A DNA stretch of 64,000 nucleotides. Origin: Dactylorhiza incarnata. Lineage: Eukaryota > Streptophyta > Magnoliopsida > Asparagales > Orchidaceae. The stretch covers positions 2,170,001 to 2,234,000 of the forward strand of contig JAWHQI010000075.1 in the NCBI GenBank assembly GCA_033032865.1. The letters run 5' to 3'. The number at the start of each line of letters is the position of its first letter. Positions within the stretch are counted from its first letter, which is position 1. The notes under the pieces were generated by a model. That model was not told where the DNA came from and searched no databases. It worked only from the letters and a program-made list of their open reading frames with translations. A program made the position numbers and the translations under genes. Below, piece after piece: positions 52,818 through 63,996 of this stretch.

Positions 52818-54105
52818 TATTTTCTTATGTTTTTCTTCTATTTTAGCACTTGTAAAACCCAAAACTCAAAAAAAAAAAATAGAAAACAGAAAAATTTAAA
52901 TCTTGGAAAGGGACGTTTGGGATTTTATCCCATCACACCTCCTAGTACCTTGCGAACCCTTCACCGGGTAGCCCTTGGGAAGTCCAAGACTTGCAAAAAA
53001 ATTTTGTTAAGTTTTAAATCTAGTTTCCTTTCTTTGTAAATAGTTTTTAATGAGAAAAATTCAAAAAAAAAAGATAATATCAAAAATTCAAAAAATTCTT
53101 ATTTCCCTCCTTGTTGTTTTTGTGATTTCTTAGAAATCTAGTTGAGAATGTTTATAAGCATGTTTAAGTTTTTAATTGGCTAAAATTTTGCTTATCATAG
53201 TTTGTTAATTTTAAATTTGAGGTAATCTTGATTTAAGAATCATCTTATGATTTTAAATTGATTAGAGAATTTTGTTAGCATGACTTCTCTTTTTATTTTT
53301 AAATGGCTTCATTTTGTAGTAAATTTCCTAAACCTCTTTAGATTTCAATTATACTTTCTTCTAACTTCTTAGATCTTAGGAATTTTAATTTTACTAGAAT
53401 TTGCTCTCAATATGATTTAAAACTAGCTAGATTTATTTTTCCCCTACCCTACCCCCTTTGATGGCATAAAAAAAAATGTGTATTAAAAGATCATATGTCA
53501 TGGGAATAAGAGGATAAAATTCATTATTCCCTAAAACATATGCACCCAAAATATTTGAAAAGATTATATGGCATGGTAGTAAGAGGATAAAATTCATTAC
53601 TCCTAAACCATATACATTTTGGGTTTTTATTAGAAGAGAAAAAAAAAAGAGAAAAGAAAAAAAAAAGGGAAATTTCATGATAAATTCCATTTCCTCCATT
53701 CAAAAATTTCTCTTCTTATGCCAAATTCTATGAAATCACCCTTAGCCAATTATCATTGTTCTAGTTTTAGTTGAAAATTATGGAGAGAGCAATATTTAGT
53801 AATTTACTTTTCCTTAAGATTCTTTTAAGATAGAGTTCTTATAATTTTAATTTAATTTAGTTTTATAATTTCTACAATTTTGTCAAACTACTTAATTTTC
53901 TTGAGAAGTTATTGCCTAAACATTTTTCCCTCTTTTCAAATCATCATCATAATTTAGGACTTAACTCCCCCTTGAATTTACTTTTAACTTAACTTTTGGT
54001 TAAATGAAATTTTAGTTTTAAATTAAAAATTTTTTTAAGGATGTCTTATAAATTATGTCTCACACTTTTGCTCTGGAATAGCAAAACCTCAAGTATGGGG
54101 GTATT
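52468..54105 (+). other. G2 3' non-coding region with 91-nt block, spare PPT and PPT
   Basis: 1.6 kb, A/T-rich, with no supportable ORF where Athila elements often carry an env-like gene. Features are AAGTATGGGGGTGTG (52721-52735), which resembles the true PPT AAGTATGGGGGTATT (54091-54105); a TA microsatellite (about 52800-52820); the stem-closed block at 52901-52990; and a repeated segment with AAAAGATCATATGTCATGG and AAAAGATTATATGGCATGG (about 53487 and 53559). Confidence 0.8.
52901..52990 (+). repeat. G2 3'-region copy of the stem-closed block
   Basis: TCTTGGA...TCCAAGA closing stem, inner TGGGAT/ATCCCA hairpin, CTAGTACCTTGC and CTTCACCGGGTAG, as in the leader copy at 47017-47107. Confidence 0.8.
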
Positions 54106-55855
54106 TGATAAAGTAGTTTTTATATAAGTTTTTAATAGAAAATTTTGTAATTATTTAATTTGAATTTTCCTTTTTATGTCAATTTTAGGTTATAAGTAGT
54201 TCTTTTTGTAATTTTGATTCTAACTTAGCCTAATTTTAATATTTGCAGATTTCTGGGACAAATCGGGAAAAATCACATGTCACGCCCTCGGTCACGCCCG
54301 TGACCAAGGGCGTGTAACCTGAAGATCAGTCCAGAGTCGCAGTCGTGCTGTTGAGCTAGTCCACACCCAGTCACGCCCCAGGTCACGCCCGTGACCCAAA
54401 GTCACGCCCGTGACCGGGGGCGTGTAATTTTAGCATCTGCCACGTGGAGCCGCCGTCGAGACGAGAAGCTGCCGTTGAGAAGTCAACTTGAGTCACGCCC
54501 GTGACCCAAAGTCACGCCTGTGACCTTCCCGCGTGATCCAAGCACGCCGCCGCGGCGTCTGGCTAGCCCATGCCGCATTAAATGAAGCCTTCCTGAGTCA
54601 CGCCCGTGACCCAATTGTCACGCCCGTGACATGTGCGATTTTCTCCCGCCGTCACGCCAAGCCCACGCCGCGACCGGATCCGATGCTGCAGAGATTACAC
54701 GCCCTAGGTCACGCCCGTGACCGAGGGCGTGTAACATGAAATTTTTGCCTATAAATTCAGAGGCTCTCCTTGAGTTCAAGGTTCAGAATTTTGGAGTGGG
54801 GAAGGTGCTGCTGGAGCCAATCTTGAGTAGTTTTCCTTTTTCATGTTCATGTTCATGTCTCTTTATTTTCATGCTCTCTTCCTTTTCTAATGCAATGTAT
54901 TAGCTTTCCTTTAGTGCAATAGTCTAGTTTAAGCTTGTAATCTTGTTTTTCCTAGCTTGCAATTTCCTTTCTTAAGTCTTGTAATAGTTTTTCATTTAAA
55001 TAAAAAATAGTTTGTTCTCTTTATTTTGTCTCCTCCTTAGCTAAAGTTTCTTAATATGCATTTTTATTTTTTTTCCTCTTCCCCCTCCACCATGATTAAC
55101 TAATCCTCATTAGTACTCGATCAAAATGATCCGAGGATGAGTTAGACAAGTTATGATTTTCTAAAGTTTTCTTTTTCCGTTTTTATAAACACTTGAATTA
55201 TCCTTGATTTTTAATTAGTGAGGCCATACTTTCGATATATGGTTTTCGCTTAAGTTTTCATATTTAGTTAGCCGAGAGGCTCAAAGTATGAATCGATCAC
55301 TCAAGGGTAAAGAGAGTTGCACGCACCCCTCGAGAGAGGATGACGTAAATCTCCCGGATTGGAGTCAAATCCAATAGTGGGGTTCACCTCGTAAAGCAAG
55401 TTTTAGGTAATCGATTATAGGACGAGAGTCCGGTTGATTTTTCCTAATCTTAGTTGGGCATTAACCTCGAGAGAGGCATGTTCGAGCTTCGGGAACCTCC
55501 ACGGTCAAGTAGTTCAATTTAAACGGAATTAGATTTAATTTCTTTTTACTTGTCTTTTCTCACTCCAAGGTGACTTTTGATTGAGTACTAGCCTCTTTTA
55601 TCATCATCTAAACCCTTAATTTAGCTTGCAATTTCTCTTTTTTAGCTAAGAACCAAAACCCCAAAATATCATTAGATAAGATAATAGTGACTTTCCTCAA
55701 AGTAGAAGTATTCAACGCGCCCCGTGGAATACGACCTTGGTATTTCTTAATATCCTATACTATAGACGATAAGGTACACTTGCCTTTATCAGATATAGTT
55801 TTGGAGAAAATCTCAACCCTTCACTAAAATTTCAAAACCGCAAAAATTTATATCA
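54106..55855 (+). repeat. 3' LTR of G2 (LTR3)
   Basis: Pairs with LTR2 by shared variants. One motif copy in its U3 reads GTCACGCCTGTGAC (about 54511), a C-to-T change. Confidence 0.96.
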
Positions 55856-55860
55856 GAAAT
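55856..55860. repeat. Right target-site duplication of G2 (GAAAT)
   Basis: Matches 45136-45140. G1 pol resumes directly. Confidence 0.96.
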
Positions 55861-57601
55861 CATGTGCGACGCGAGTGACATTGCGGTTGGTGCCGTTTTA
55901 GGCCAACGGGTGAGTAAGTATTTCCACCCTATTTATTATGCGAGCAAAACACTCACGTCGGCACAAGCGAATTACACCACAACCGAAAAGGAGCTTCTAG
56001 CGATCGTTTTTGCCTTCGATAAGTTTAGGTCATATATCACCCTCTCAAAAGTTATTGTCTTCACGGATCACTCCGCACTTAGGTATCTTTTAAGCAAATC
56101 GGACGCCAAGCCTCGTCTTTTGCGATGGATCCTCCTCTTGCAGGAGTTTGACTTAGAGATCCGGGACAAAAGAGGAGCCGAAAACTTGGCGGCCGATCAT
56201 CTCTCCCGTTTAGAAAACCCCGCCTCGGAAGTTTTGATAGAATCTGACATCGATGATAAATTTCCCGAAGAGCGCCTCCTCGCTCTCGAAGATATTAATA
56301 CGTCGTCTACCCCCTGGTTTGCAGATCTGGCTAACTATTTAGTAGCCCGGGTCTTGCCAAAAGAATTCTCGAGTCAGAAAAAGAAGAAATTCTTTTCTGA
56401 TTTAAAGAATTACTTTTGGGAGGACCCCTTTTTATTCCGTGTATGCGCAGACCAAGTGGTGAGACGATGCGTCTCGAGTAAGGAGGGTCTTAAAATTTTA
56501 CGACATTGTCACGAGGGACCATCCGGTGGTCATTATCATTCGAACCGAACCGCGAGGAAGGCGCTGGAGGCAGGCTTTTATTGGCCCACGCTCTTCAAAG
56601 ATGCTCACACCCTTGTGAGTACTTGCGACAGCTGCCAGCGGTCGGGCAACATCTCTCACCGGGATGAGATGCCCCAAAATATTTTCTTAGAATGCGAGAT
56701 TTTCGATCTTTGGGGCATTGATTTCGTTGGTCCTCTCCCTCCTTCATTTTCAAATAAGTATATTCTAGTGGCGGTCGACTACGTGTCAAGGTGGGCGGAA
56801 GCGCAAGCTCTCCCCACCAACGATGCGCGAGTCGTCGTTAACTTTTTAAAAAAATTATTTTCTCGATTTGGCACTCCGCGCGCTATTGTGAGTGATCGGG
56901 GCACCCATTTTTGCAATACTCAATTCACAAAAACTTTAGCAAAATATGGTGTCACGCACAAACTATCCACTGCATATCACCCACAAACGAGCGGCCAAGT
57001 CGAAGTGGTTAATCGAGAATTAAAGCGAATTTTAGAGAAAACGGTTTCTATTAATCGGAAGGATTGGGCAATAAAGCTCGATGACGCGCTTTGGGCCTAT
57101 CGTACGGCGTACAAGACCGCTATCGGTTGTACACCATATCGAATGGTCTATGGCAAGGCTTGCCACCTTCCGGTCGAATTAGAACACCGCGCATTTTGGG
57201 CGCTTAAATTTTTAAATCTCGATTCCACTTTAGCGGGTGAACAAAGGAAGTTTCAAATAAACGAGTTAGATGAATGGCGAGCGAATGCGTATGAGAGCAA
57301 TAAATTATATAAGGAGCGAACAAAGTTTTATCACGATAAACATATAAAATTTCCGAAAACTTTTTCGCCGGGCGATCTCGTCCTCCTTTATAATTCTCGC
57401 CTTCGCCTTTTTCCGGGAAAATTAAAATCCCGATGGTCCGGACCCTTTATTGTTAAAGAGGTTTGGTCCTATGGGACAATCCTAATTTCCCACCCGGAAA
57501 AAGGCTCCTTCAAAGTTAACGGGCACCGCCTTAAATTGTATCTTCCGGGAGACGTACCTAATGACAAGAGTGATGCGATTTTTCTTCATCATATAACATA
57601 A
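55861..57601 (+). CDS. gag-pol: gag-pol of G1, second part: RNase H and integrase
   Basis: Continuation of the G1 polyprotein after G2, in frame with 41593-45140 once G2 and one TSD are discounted; about 580 codons starting [13 protein letters not shown]. It holds RNase H, the integrase zinc finger and the catalytic core ([23 protein letters not shown]), all intact. It differs from G2 at about three residues (for example VLGQ versus VLCQ and ISHRDEMPQ versus ISRRDEMTQ). Without G2 the G1 frame would be open, so G1 was itself complete when G2 arrived. The first ATG (55862) comes a few bases after LTR3, so an LTR3-driven transcript could in principle express this part alone; that is inference. 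Confidence 0.95.
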
Positions 57602-59220
57602 TCGGCAAGTGGGTCAAGCTACGCGACCTTAAACAAAGCGCTTTTGGGAGGCACCCCAAAGTTATCTTTTGTTATTTTCTCTTGTCTCTTCTTTTCTGCT
57701 TTAACAACTTTTGCAGGTAATCGCGGCTTCCCCACAAAAGCTTCAAAAAAATCAGGGAAGCCCTTTTTCCTTCTCTTCTTTCGTTTTTGCATTTTTTTTT
57801 TATCTTTTCCTACTTCATACTTATTTTTAAACATTGGGGACAATGTTTAACTTTAAGTATGGGGGTGTGAATAGCCCTTTGTAAATTCTTGTAAATAGTT
57901 GTTAAATTAGAAAATTTTCAAAAAAAAATATATATATATATATTTTCTTATGTTTTTCTTCTATTTTAGCACTTGTAAAACCCAAAACTCAAAAAAAAAA
58001 TAGAAAACAGAAAAATTAAAATCTTGGAAAGGGACGTTTGGGATTTTATCCCATCACACCTCCTAGTACCTTGCGAACCCTTCACCGGGTAGCCCTTGGG
58101 AAGTCCAAGACTTGCAAAAAAATTTGTTAAGTTTTAAATCTAGTTTCCTTTCTTTGTAAATAGTTTTTAATGAGAAAAATTCAAAAAAAAGATAATATCA
58201 AAAATTCAAAAAATTCTTATTTCCCTCCTTGTTGTTTTTGTGATTTCTTAGAAATCTAGTTGAGAATGTTTATAAGCATGTTTAAGTTTTTAATTGGCTA
58301 AAATTTTGCTTATCATAGTTTGTTAATTTTAAATTTGAGGTAATCTTGATTTAAGAATCATCTTATGATTTTAAATTGATTAGAGAATTTTGTTAGCATG
58401 ACTTCTCTGTTTATTTTTAAATGGCTTCATTTTGTAGTAAATTTCCTAAACCTCTTTAGATTTCAATTATACTTTCTTCTAACTTCTTAGATCTTAGGAA
58501 TTTTAATTTTACTAGAATTTGCTCTCAATATGATTTAAAACTAGCTAGATTTATTTTTCCCCTACCCTACCCCCTTTGATGGCATAAAAAAAATGTGTAT
58601 TAAAAGATCATATGTCATGGGAATAAGAGGATAAAATTCATTATTCCCTAAAACATATGCACCCAAAATATTTGAAAAGATTATATGGCATGGAGTAAGA
58701 GGATAAAATTCATTACTCCTAAACCATATACATTTTGGGTTTTTATTAGAAGAGAAAAAAAAAAGAGAAAAGAAAAAAAGGGAAATTTCATGATAAATTC
58801 CATTTCCTCCATTCAAAAATTTCTCTTCTTATGCCAAATTCTATGAAATCACCCTTAGCCAATTATCATTGTTCTAGTTTTAGTTGAAAATTATGGAGAG
58901 AGCAATATTTAGTAATTTACTTTTCCTTAAGATTCTTTTAAGATAGAGTTCTTATAATTTTAATTTAATTTAGTTTTATAATTTCTACAATTTTGTCAAA
59001 CTACTTAATTTTCTTGAGAAGTTATTGCCTAAACATTTTTTCCCTCTTTTCAAATCATCATCATAATTTAGGACTTAACTCCCCCTTGAATTTACTCTTA
59101 ACTTAACTTTTGGTTAAATGAAATTTTAGTTTTAAATTAAAAATTTTTTTTAAGGATGTCTTATAAATTATGTCTCACACTTTTGCTCTGGAATAGCAAA
59201 ACCTCAAGTATGGGGGTATT
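57602..59220 (+). other. G1 3' non-coding region with stem-closed block and PPT
   Basis: Same organisation as the G2 3' region: PPT-like AAGTATGGGGGTGTG near 57856-57870, stem-closed block at 58022-58111 and PPT AAGTATGGGGGTATT (59206-59220). No ORF is seen. Confidence 0.8.
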
Positions 59221-60971
59221 TGATAAAGTAGTTTTTATATAAGTTTTTAATAGAAAATTTTGTAATTATTTAATTTGAATTTTCCTTTTTATGTCAATTT
59301 TAGGTTATAAGTAGTTCTTTTTGTAATTTTGATTCTAACTTAGCCTAATTTTAATATTTGCAGATTTCTGGGACAAATCGGGAAAAATCACATGTCACGC
59401 CCTCGGTCACGCCCGTGACCAAGGGCGTGTAACCTGAAGATCAGTCCAGAGTCGCAGCCGTGCTGTTGAGCTAGTCCACACCCAGTCACGCCCCAGGTCA
59501 CGCCCGTGACCCAAAGTCACGCCCGTGACCGGGGGCGTGTAATTTTAGCATCTGCCACGTGGAGCCGCCGTCGAGACGAGAAGCTGCCGTTGAGAAGTCA
59601 ACTTGAGTCACGCCCGTGACCCAAAGTCACGCCCGTGACCTTCCCGCGTGATCCAAGCACGCCGCCGCGGCGTCTGGCTAGCCCATGCCGCATTAAATGA
59701 AGCCTTCCTGAGTCACGCCCGTGACCCAATTGTCACGCCCGTGACATGTGCGATTTTCTCCCGCCGTCACGCCAAGCCCACGCCGCGACCGGATCCGATG
59801 CTGCAGAGATTACACGCCCTAGGTCACGCCCGTGACCGAGGGCGTGTAACATGAAATTTTTGCCTATAAATTCAGAGGCTCTCCTTGAGTTCAGGGTTCA
59901 GAATTTTGGAGTGGGGAAGGTGCTGCTGGAGCCAATCTTGAGTAGTTTTCCTTTTTCATGTTCATGTTCATGTCTCTTTATTTTCATGCTCTCTTCCTTT
60001 TCTAATGCAATGTATTAGCTTTCCTTTAGTGCAATAGTCTAGTTTAAGCTTGTAATCTTGTTTTTCCTAGGTTGCAATTTCCTTTCTTAAGTGTTGTAAT
60101 AGTTTTTCATTTAAATAAAAAAATAGTTTGTTCTCTTTATTTTGTCTCCTCCTTAGCTAAAGTTTCTTAATATGCATTTTTATTTTTCTTCCTCTTCCCC
60201 TTCCACCATGATTAACTAATCCTCATTAGTACTCGATCAAAATGATCCGAGGATGAGTTAGACAAGTTATGATTTTCTAAAGTTTTCTTTTTCCGTTTTT
60301 ATAAACACTTGAATTATCCTTGATGTTTAATTAGTGAGGCCATACTTTCGATATATGGTTTTCGCTTAAGTTTTCATATTTAGTTAGCCGAGAGGCTCAA
60401 AGTATGAATCGATCACTCAAGGGTAAAGAGAGTTGCACGCACCCCTCGAGAGAGGATGACATAAATCTCCCGGATTGGAGTCAAATCCAATAGTGGGGTT
60501 CACCTCGTAAAGCAAGTTTTAGGTAATCGATTATAGGACGAGAGTCCGGTTGATTTTTCCTAATCTTAGTTGGGCATTAACCTCGAGAGAGGCATGTTCG
60601 AGCTTCGGGAACCTCCACGGTCAAGTAGTTCAATTTAAACGGAATTAGATTTAATTTCTTTTTACTTGTCTTTTCTCACTCCAAGGTGACTTTTGATTGA
60701 GTACTAGCCTCTTTTATCATCATCTAAACCCTTAATTTAGCTTGCAATTTCTCTTTTTTAGCTAAGAACCAAAACCCCAAAATATCATTAGATAAGATAA
60801 TAGTGACTTTCCTCAAAGTAGAAGTATTCAACGCGCCCCGTGGAATACGACCTTGGTATTTCTTAATATCCTATACTATAGACGATAAGGTACACTTGCC
60901 TTTATCAGATATAGTTTTGGAGAAAATCTCAACCCTTCACTAAAATTTCAAAACCGCAAAAATCTATATCA
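59221..60971 (+). repeat. 3' LTR of G1 (LTR4)
   Basis: 1751 bp, the same length as LTR1. U3 array 59394-59850, TATA box 59865-59871. It ends TCTATATCA and is followed by CATAC. Confidence 0.95.
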
Positions 60972-60976
60972 CATAC
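60972..60976. repeat. Right target-site duplication of G1 (CATAC)
   Basis: Matches 39549-39553. ORF3 of A resumes with TGATAACAGAGG. Confidence 0.95.
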
Positions 60977-62514
60977 TGATAACAGAGGAAATGTTGAACC
61001 AAACATATGATCTTGTTCCTAGAAATGAGACAGATGAACTAACAGTGGATGAGGTTAAGAGGGCCCTGGAACTAATGCAGTTCAAGAAGGACAAGCCTAT
61101 CAATCTGAAGAAAATGGATCTTGGAGATGAATACAGATTCCTGGAAGATATAGTAGGAAATGTATTATTGTGTAAGATATCTGCACATGATGTTGTTCCA
61201 AAGCAACAGTTGCAGATTATGGGAGCTCTTGTTCTGAAGAAGAAGATCAATTGGGGAAGATGCCTACTAAAGATGATTGGGCATAAGTACTCCCACAAGG
61301 AGAATGCCTATATGAGAATAATAAGCCAAGTACTCTTACAACATTATCCAAGCATCTGCAAATCCAAAGGAGTCTGTATTCCTCTTGGGAAGAGGATTAA
61401 TATAGGGATCTTTTCCAAGTGGACCAGGAAAATAGTGAAGCTTGGTCAATCTACAGTCTCTCCTCCTCCATCTCCTCCTCATCAAGAGCCAAAAAGGCAC
61501 ACACCAGACCCTCCAAGGAATGTTATTCCTCCTGCTCACTCTCCACCTCCACTGGACAATGTTCTAGATACCCATCAGGATGATACTACATCCCAACATT
61601 CACCTCCACAGCATCAACAACAACACCAGCACCAATCCTCCTCAGCACCTGAGCCATCTCCTCAGCAAACCTATCAACCACCATCCACTCTCATTCCAGA
61701 TCATCAGTCTGCTCCACCACCATCATTTCACTTCTCTCCTGATGTTTACCATCCTCTCACCCCTATTCAAGAAGAGCTCCCTCCATCACCTCCTCCATCT
61801 ACATCTCATTCGCCCACAATTGAACTTGAGCAGATCATTTCCAAGGCTGTGGTCATTGCCTCCTCCACATTTGCAGACCAAGTGGCCTCTCAGGCTAGAA
61901 GGTTTGACAGAAAGTACTCACAAATAGAGGGTGAGCAATTAAATTTTCAAAAATTCTTTCAGAGCCTCAAAGATTTTGTAACTTCCTCTATGGTTTCAAG
62001 GGAGTTCTTAAGCTCACTAGCCAGCAAGGTCAAGAAGGGGGAGAACATATTAGCGGAAGAAAGACCTCCTCCTGATGTGAGTGAATAAGATCAAGGTAAT
62101 GTTGATGAGCCTGCTCCTGACAAGGTAATCACCTTTCAGGATGCACTGATTCAGGGGGAGCCTGCAGATCAGGGGGAGCCTCTAGAAATGTTGGAACAAG
62201 GAATGCTTACAGTTCTGGGGGAACCTATTCCTAATATTCAGAGGAATCTAGATTTGGAAATGGAAGTTGTGGGTACAGCATCTGTCCAGGATGAGCCTCC
62301 AAATGAAGACCTACTAAATCAGTTTGCACAGATTGCACAGGAAGCTGCCCAGTAGGCTCTGCAGAATGCACAAGCACAGGGGGAGCTTCCTAAGGATAAA
62401 AATAATGCTAAAGAACCTGAAGATGATGAAGATGCACCATTGAGAATGGACAAGAAGAATACAATTCCAAAAGTCTTCTCAAGGAAGAGAAGAACTCCTG
62501 AGAAGGATTCCTGA
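60977..62514 (+). pseudogene. ORF3 of A, main C-terminal fragment
   Basis: Continuation of ORF3 after G1. The first internal Met codon is at 60991. The conserved part has EDIVGNVLLCK, a His-Asp pair and KKKINWGRCLLK, matching Z and M. A long Pro/Ser/His-rich hinge (about 61450-61810) and a helical segment (61820-62060) follow. The frame has TAA at 62086-62088 and TAG at 62353-62355, but coding-like sequence continues to TGA at 62512. In this tail the G tracts that resemble the PPT encode repeated QGEP. The end is Lys/Arg-rich. The gene is dead through these stops and three insertions; its function is unknown. Confidence 0.78.
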
Positions 62515-62719
62515 ACTTCAGGTATCAGATGAATTATTGGTTTCTGTGGAATTACATTTGGTTGGAAGAACAATGCTACACAATTTCTTGACATGGAAAT
62601 CTGTTGTATATAATTTCAATTGTTTCCTCTCTGTGTCTATGTTATCTTGCATGTATGTTTGATTATGCAAAGAAATGTATAAAATCACTTTACTCAAATA
62701 TGTAAAATTTCTTAAGATA

Positions 62720-62732
62720 AATAGGGGGAGAT
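62720..62732 (+). other. Polypurine tract of A
   Basis: AATAGGGGGAGAT directly before the LTR start TGTTGGGAAAACC. PPT-like copies also occur upstream at about 62036, 62153, 62172 and 62379. Confidence 0.9.
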
Positions 62733-62911
62733 TGTTGGGAAAACCCTTGATTTAACTTAATAAATTATATAAAGAGTGATTTTAATTACTAGGATTGAAT
62801 TACCCATTGTATAGTGAGGGTAATCTAGTCATTTGATGTCTTAGGATGTCACACTCAACTTAGGGTGTCAGGACCAAATCAAGGGAAGCAAAATTGAGCT
62901 AAGTTAACATT

Positions 62912-63340
62912 TGCGTCGAATAGAATTCGACGCAACATCGAGTCCATATCGACGCTGCTCTGACTAGAAGTCCAAGAGGTTCAACCCTTCTATCGAAGTA
63001 ACTAAAGTCGATGTTACGTCTAATAGAAGTCGACGTAGAGGTCATGGGTTTGTCGAAGTAACTTGAGATGTCGACGCAACTTCTACTTCAACTCGACGCA
63101 GAAGGTGATATCTGTCGAAGCCAACTAAAGTCGACAGAACGCCAACTTCATCTCAAAGCAGATGATGAAGTTCAGAGTCATGCAAATCAACTCGACGGCT
63201 ACGTTGATAAGATATCGATTCAACGTCGACTAGCAGAGTTTAATCAGAGCAAGGGTGAATTCGAAGCAGCTCCTACAGGAACTCGAAGGTGCGTCGATAA
63301 GAGAAGAAGTGAACTCGACGCTACGTCGAATATAGTCTGA
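62912..63340 (+). repeat. U3 CGTCGA array in A
   Basis: Repeated GCGTCGAATAGAATTCGACGC, GTCGACGTAG and TCGACGCAACTT motifs in both orientations, about fifteen copies. The same style of motif fills the ORF3 upstream spacer at 5885-6190. Confidence 0.8.
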
Positions 63341-63988
63341 AAAGGGAAACCTTTGTAGCTGTCATTTTTGACCATCTCTCATGGCCCACCTCTCTCAAGA
63401 CCGTTCCCCAACGACTCCATTAATTACCTTAAATGAAATAAAGAATTAACTGAGGTCAGAGAAAAGCTTTCTTGGAAACAAGCTTAAATGTTGGTGGATG
63501 GGTCGGAAATAAAAGATGGAAGGAAGGATTTATTGCCTAGACAAATATACCCTTCAGGATCTACCTAAAAGGGAAACAAATCAAATTCAATGGAGGGACA
63601 ATAAAAGGCAACAGAAGAAAGAGAAAAGCAATGCACTTATCACAATCGGCCATACTGTTCTATTGGGTCTTCCTTCTTCCTCCTCTCTCTCTCTCTCAGG
63701 AACCCTAACATAGAAAATAGAACAGAAAAGAAAGCTCTGATGTTCTTCATCTAATAGAATAGAGGATCTGAAAGTTGTTCTTCATCACAATCTCTTAGCA
63801 GCCAGATCTCAATCAGTAGAAGTAGAAAGGATTGACATACAAAGCACCTGCAATTCATCACTATTAAAGCAGTGGTTAATCAAGAGCAGATCATGTGGAA
63901 CATCTAATAGGCTGTTCTTCATACAATCTTCTCAAGAATTCTGAGAACAGAATTCCTACAACTTTTTTCCTTCTCCTTCTTTCCCTTC

Positions 63989-63996
63989 TATAAATA
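63989..63996 (+). promoter_or_regulatory. TATA box of A 3' LTR
   Basis: TATAAATA within CCCTTCTATAAATAGTTT, four bases from the window end. Confidence 0.65.

Larger units (their letters stand above)
45141..55855 (+). mobile_element. Element G2: complete, intact Athila-like Ty3/gypsy element inside G1
   Basis: Perfect TSD, two 1750-bp LTRs with only a few visible differences, a tRNA-Asp-type PBS, a PPT and an uninterrupted 1762-codon gag-pol. It inserted into the pol of its own family member in the same orientation. By structure it could be autonomous. Confidence 0.97.
39554..60971 (+). mobile_element. Element G1: Athila-like Ty3/gypsy element carrying G2
   Basis: Perfect TSD and LTRs of 1751 bp at both ends. 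Removing G2 (10715 bp) and one TSD copy leaves about 10.7 kb, the same length as G2. LTR1 and LTR4 share variants absent from LTR2 and LTR3 (GTTCAGGGTTCAG, CTTGATGTTTAAT, AATCTATATCA), which confirms that the outer pair belongs to one element. The PBS matches the tRNA-Asp type used by Athila elements. Confidence 0.96.

Noticed and set aside
53433..53699. Phe-rich minus-strand frame in the G2 3' region
   Set aside because: Low-complexity A/T sequence, and the G1 copy differs by small indels that shift the frame.
55862..57601. Separate RNase H/integrase gene
   Set aside because: It is the second half of G1 pol, split by G2, as the GAAAT duplication shows.
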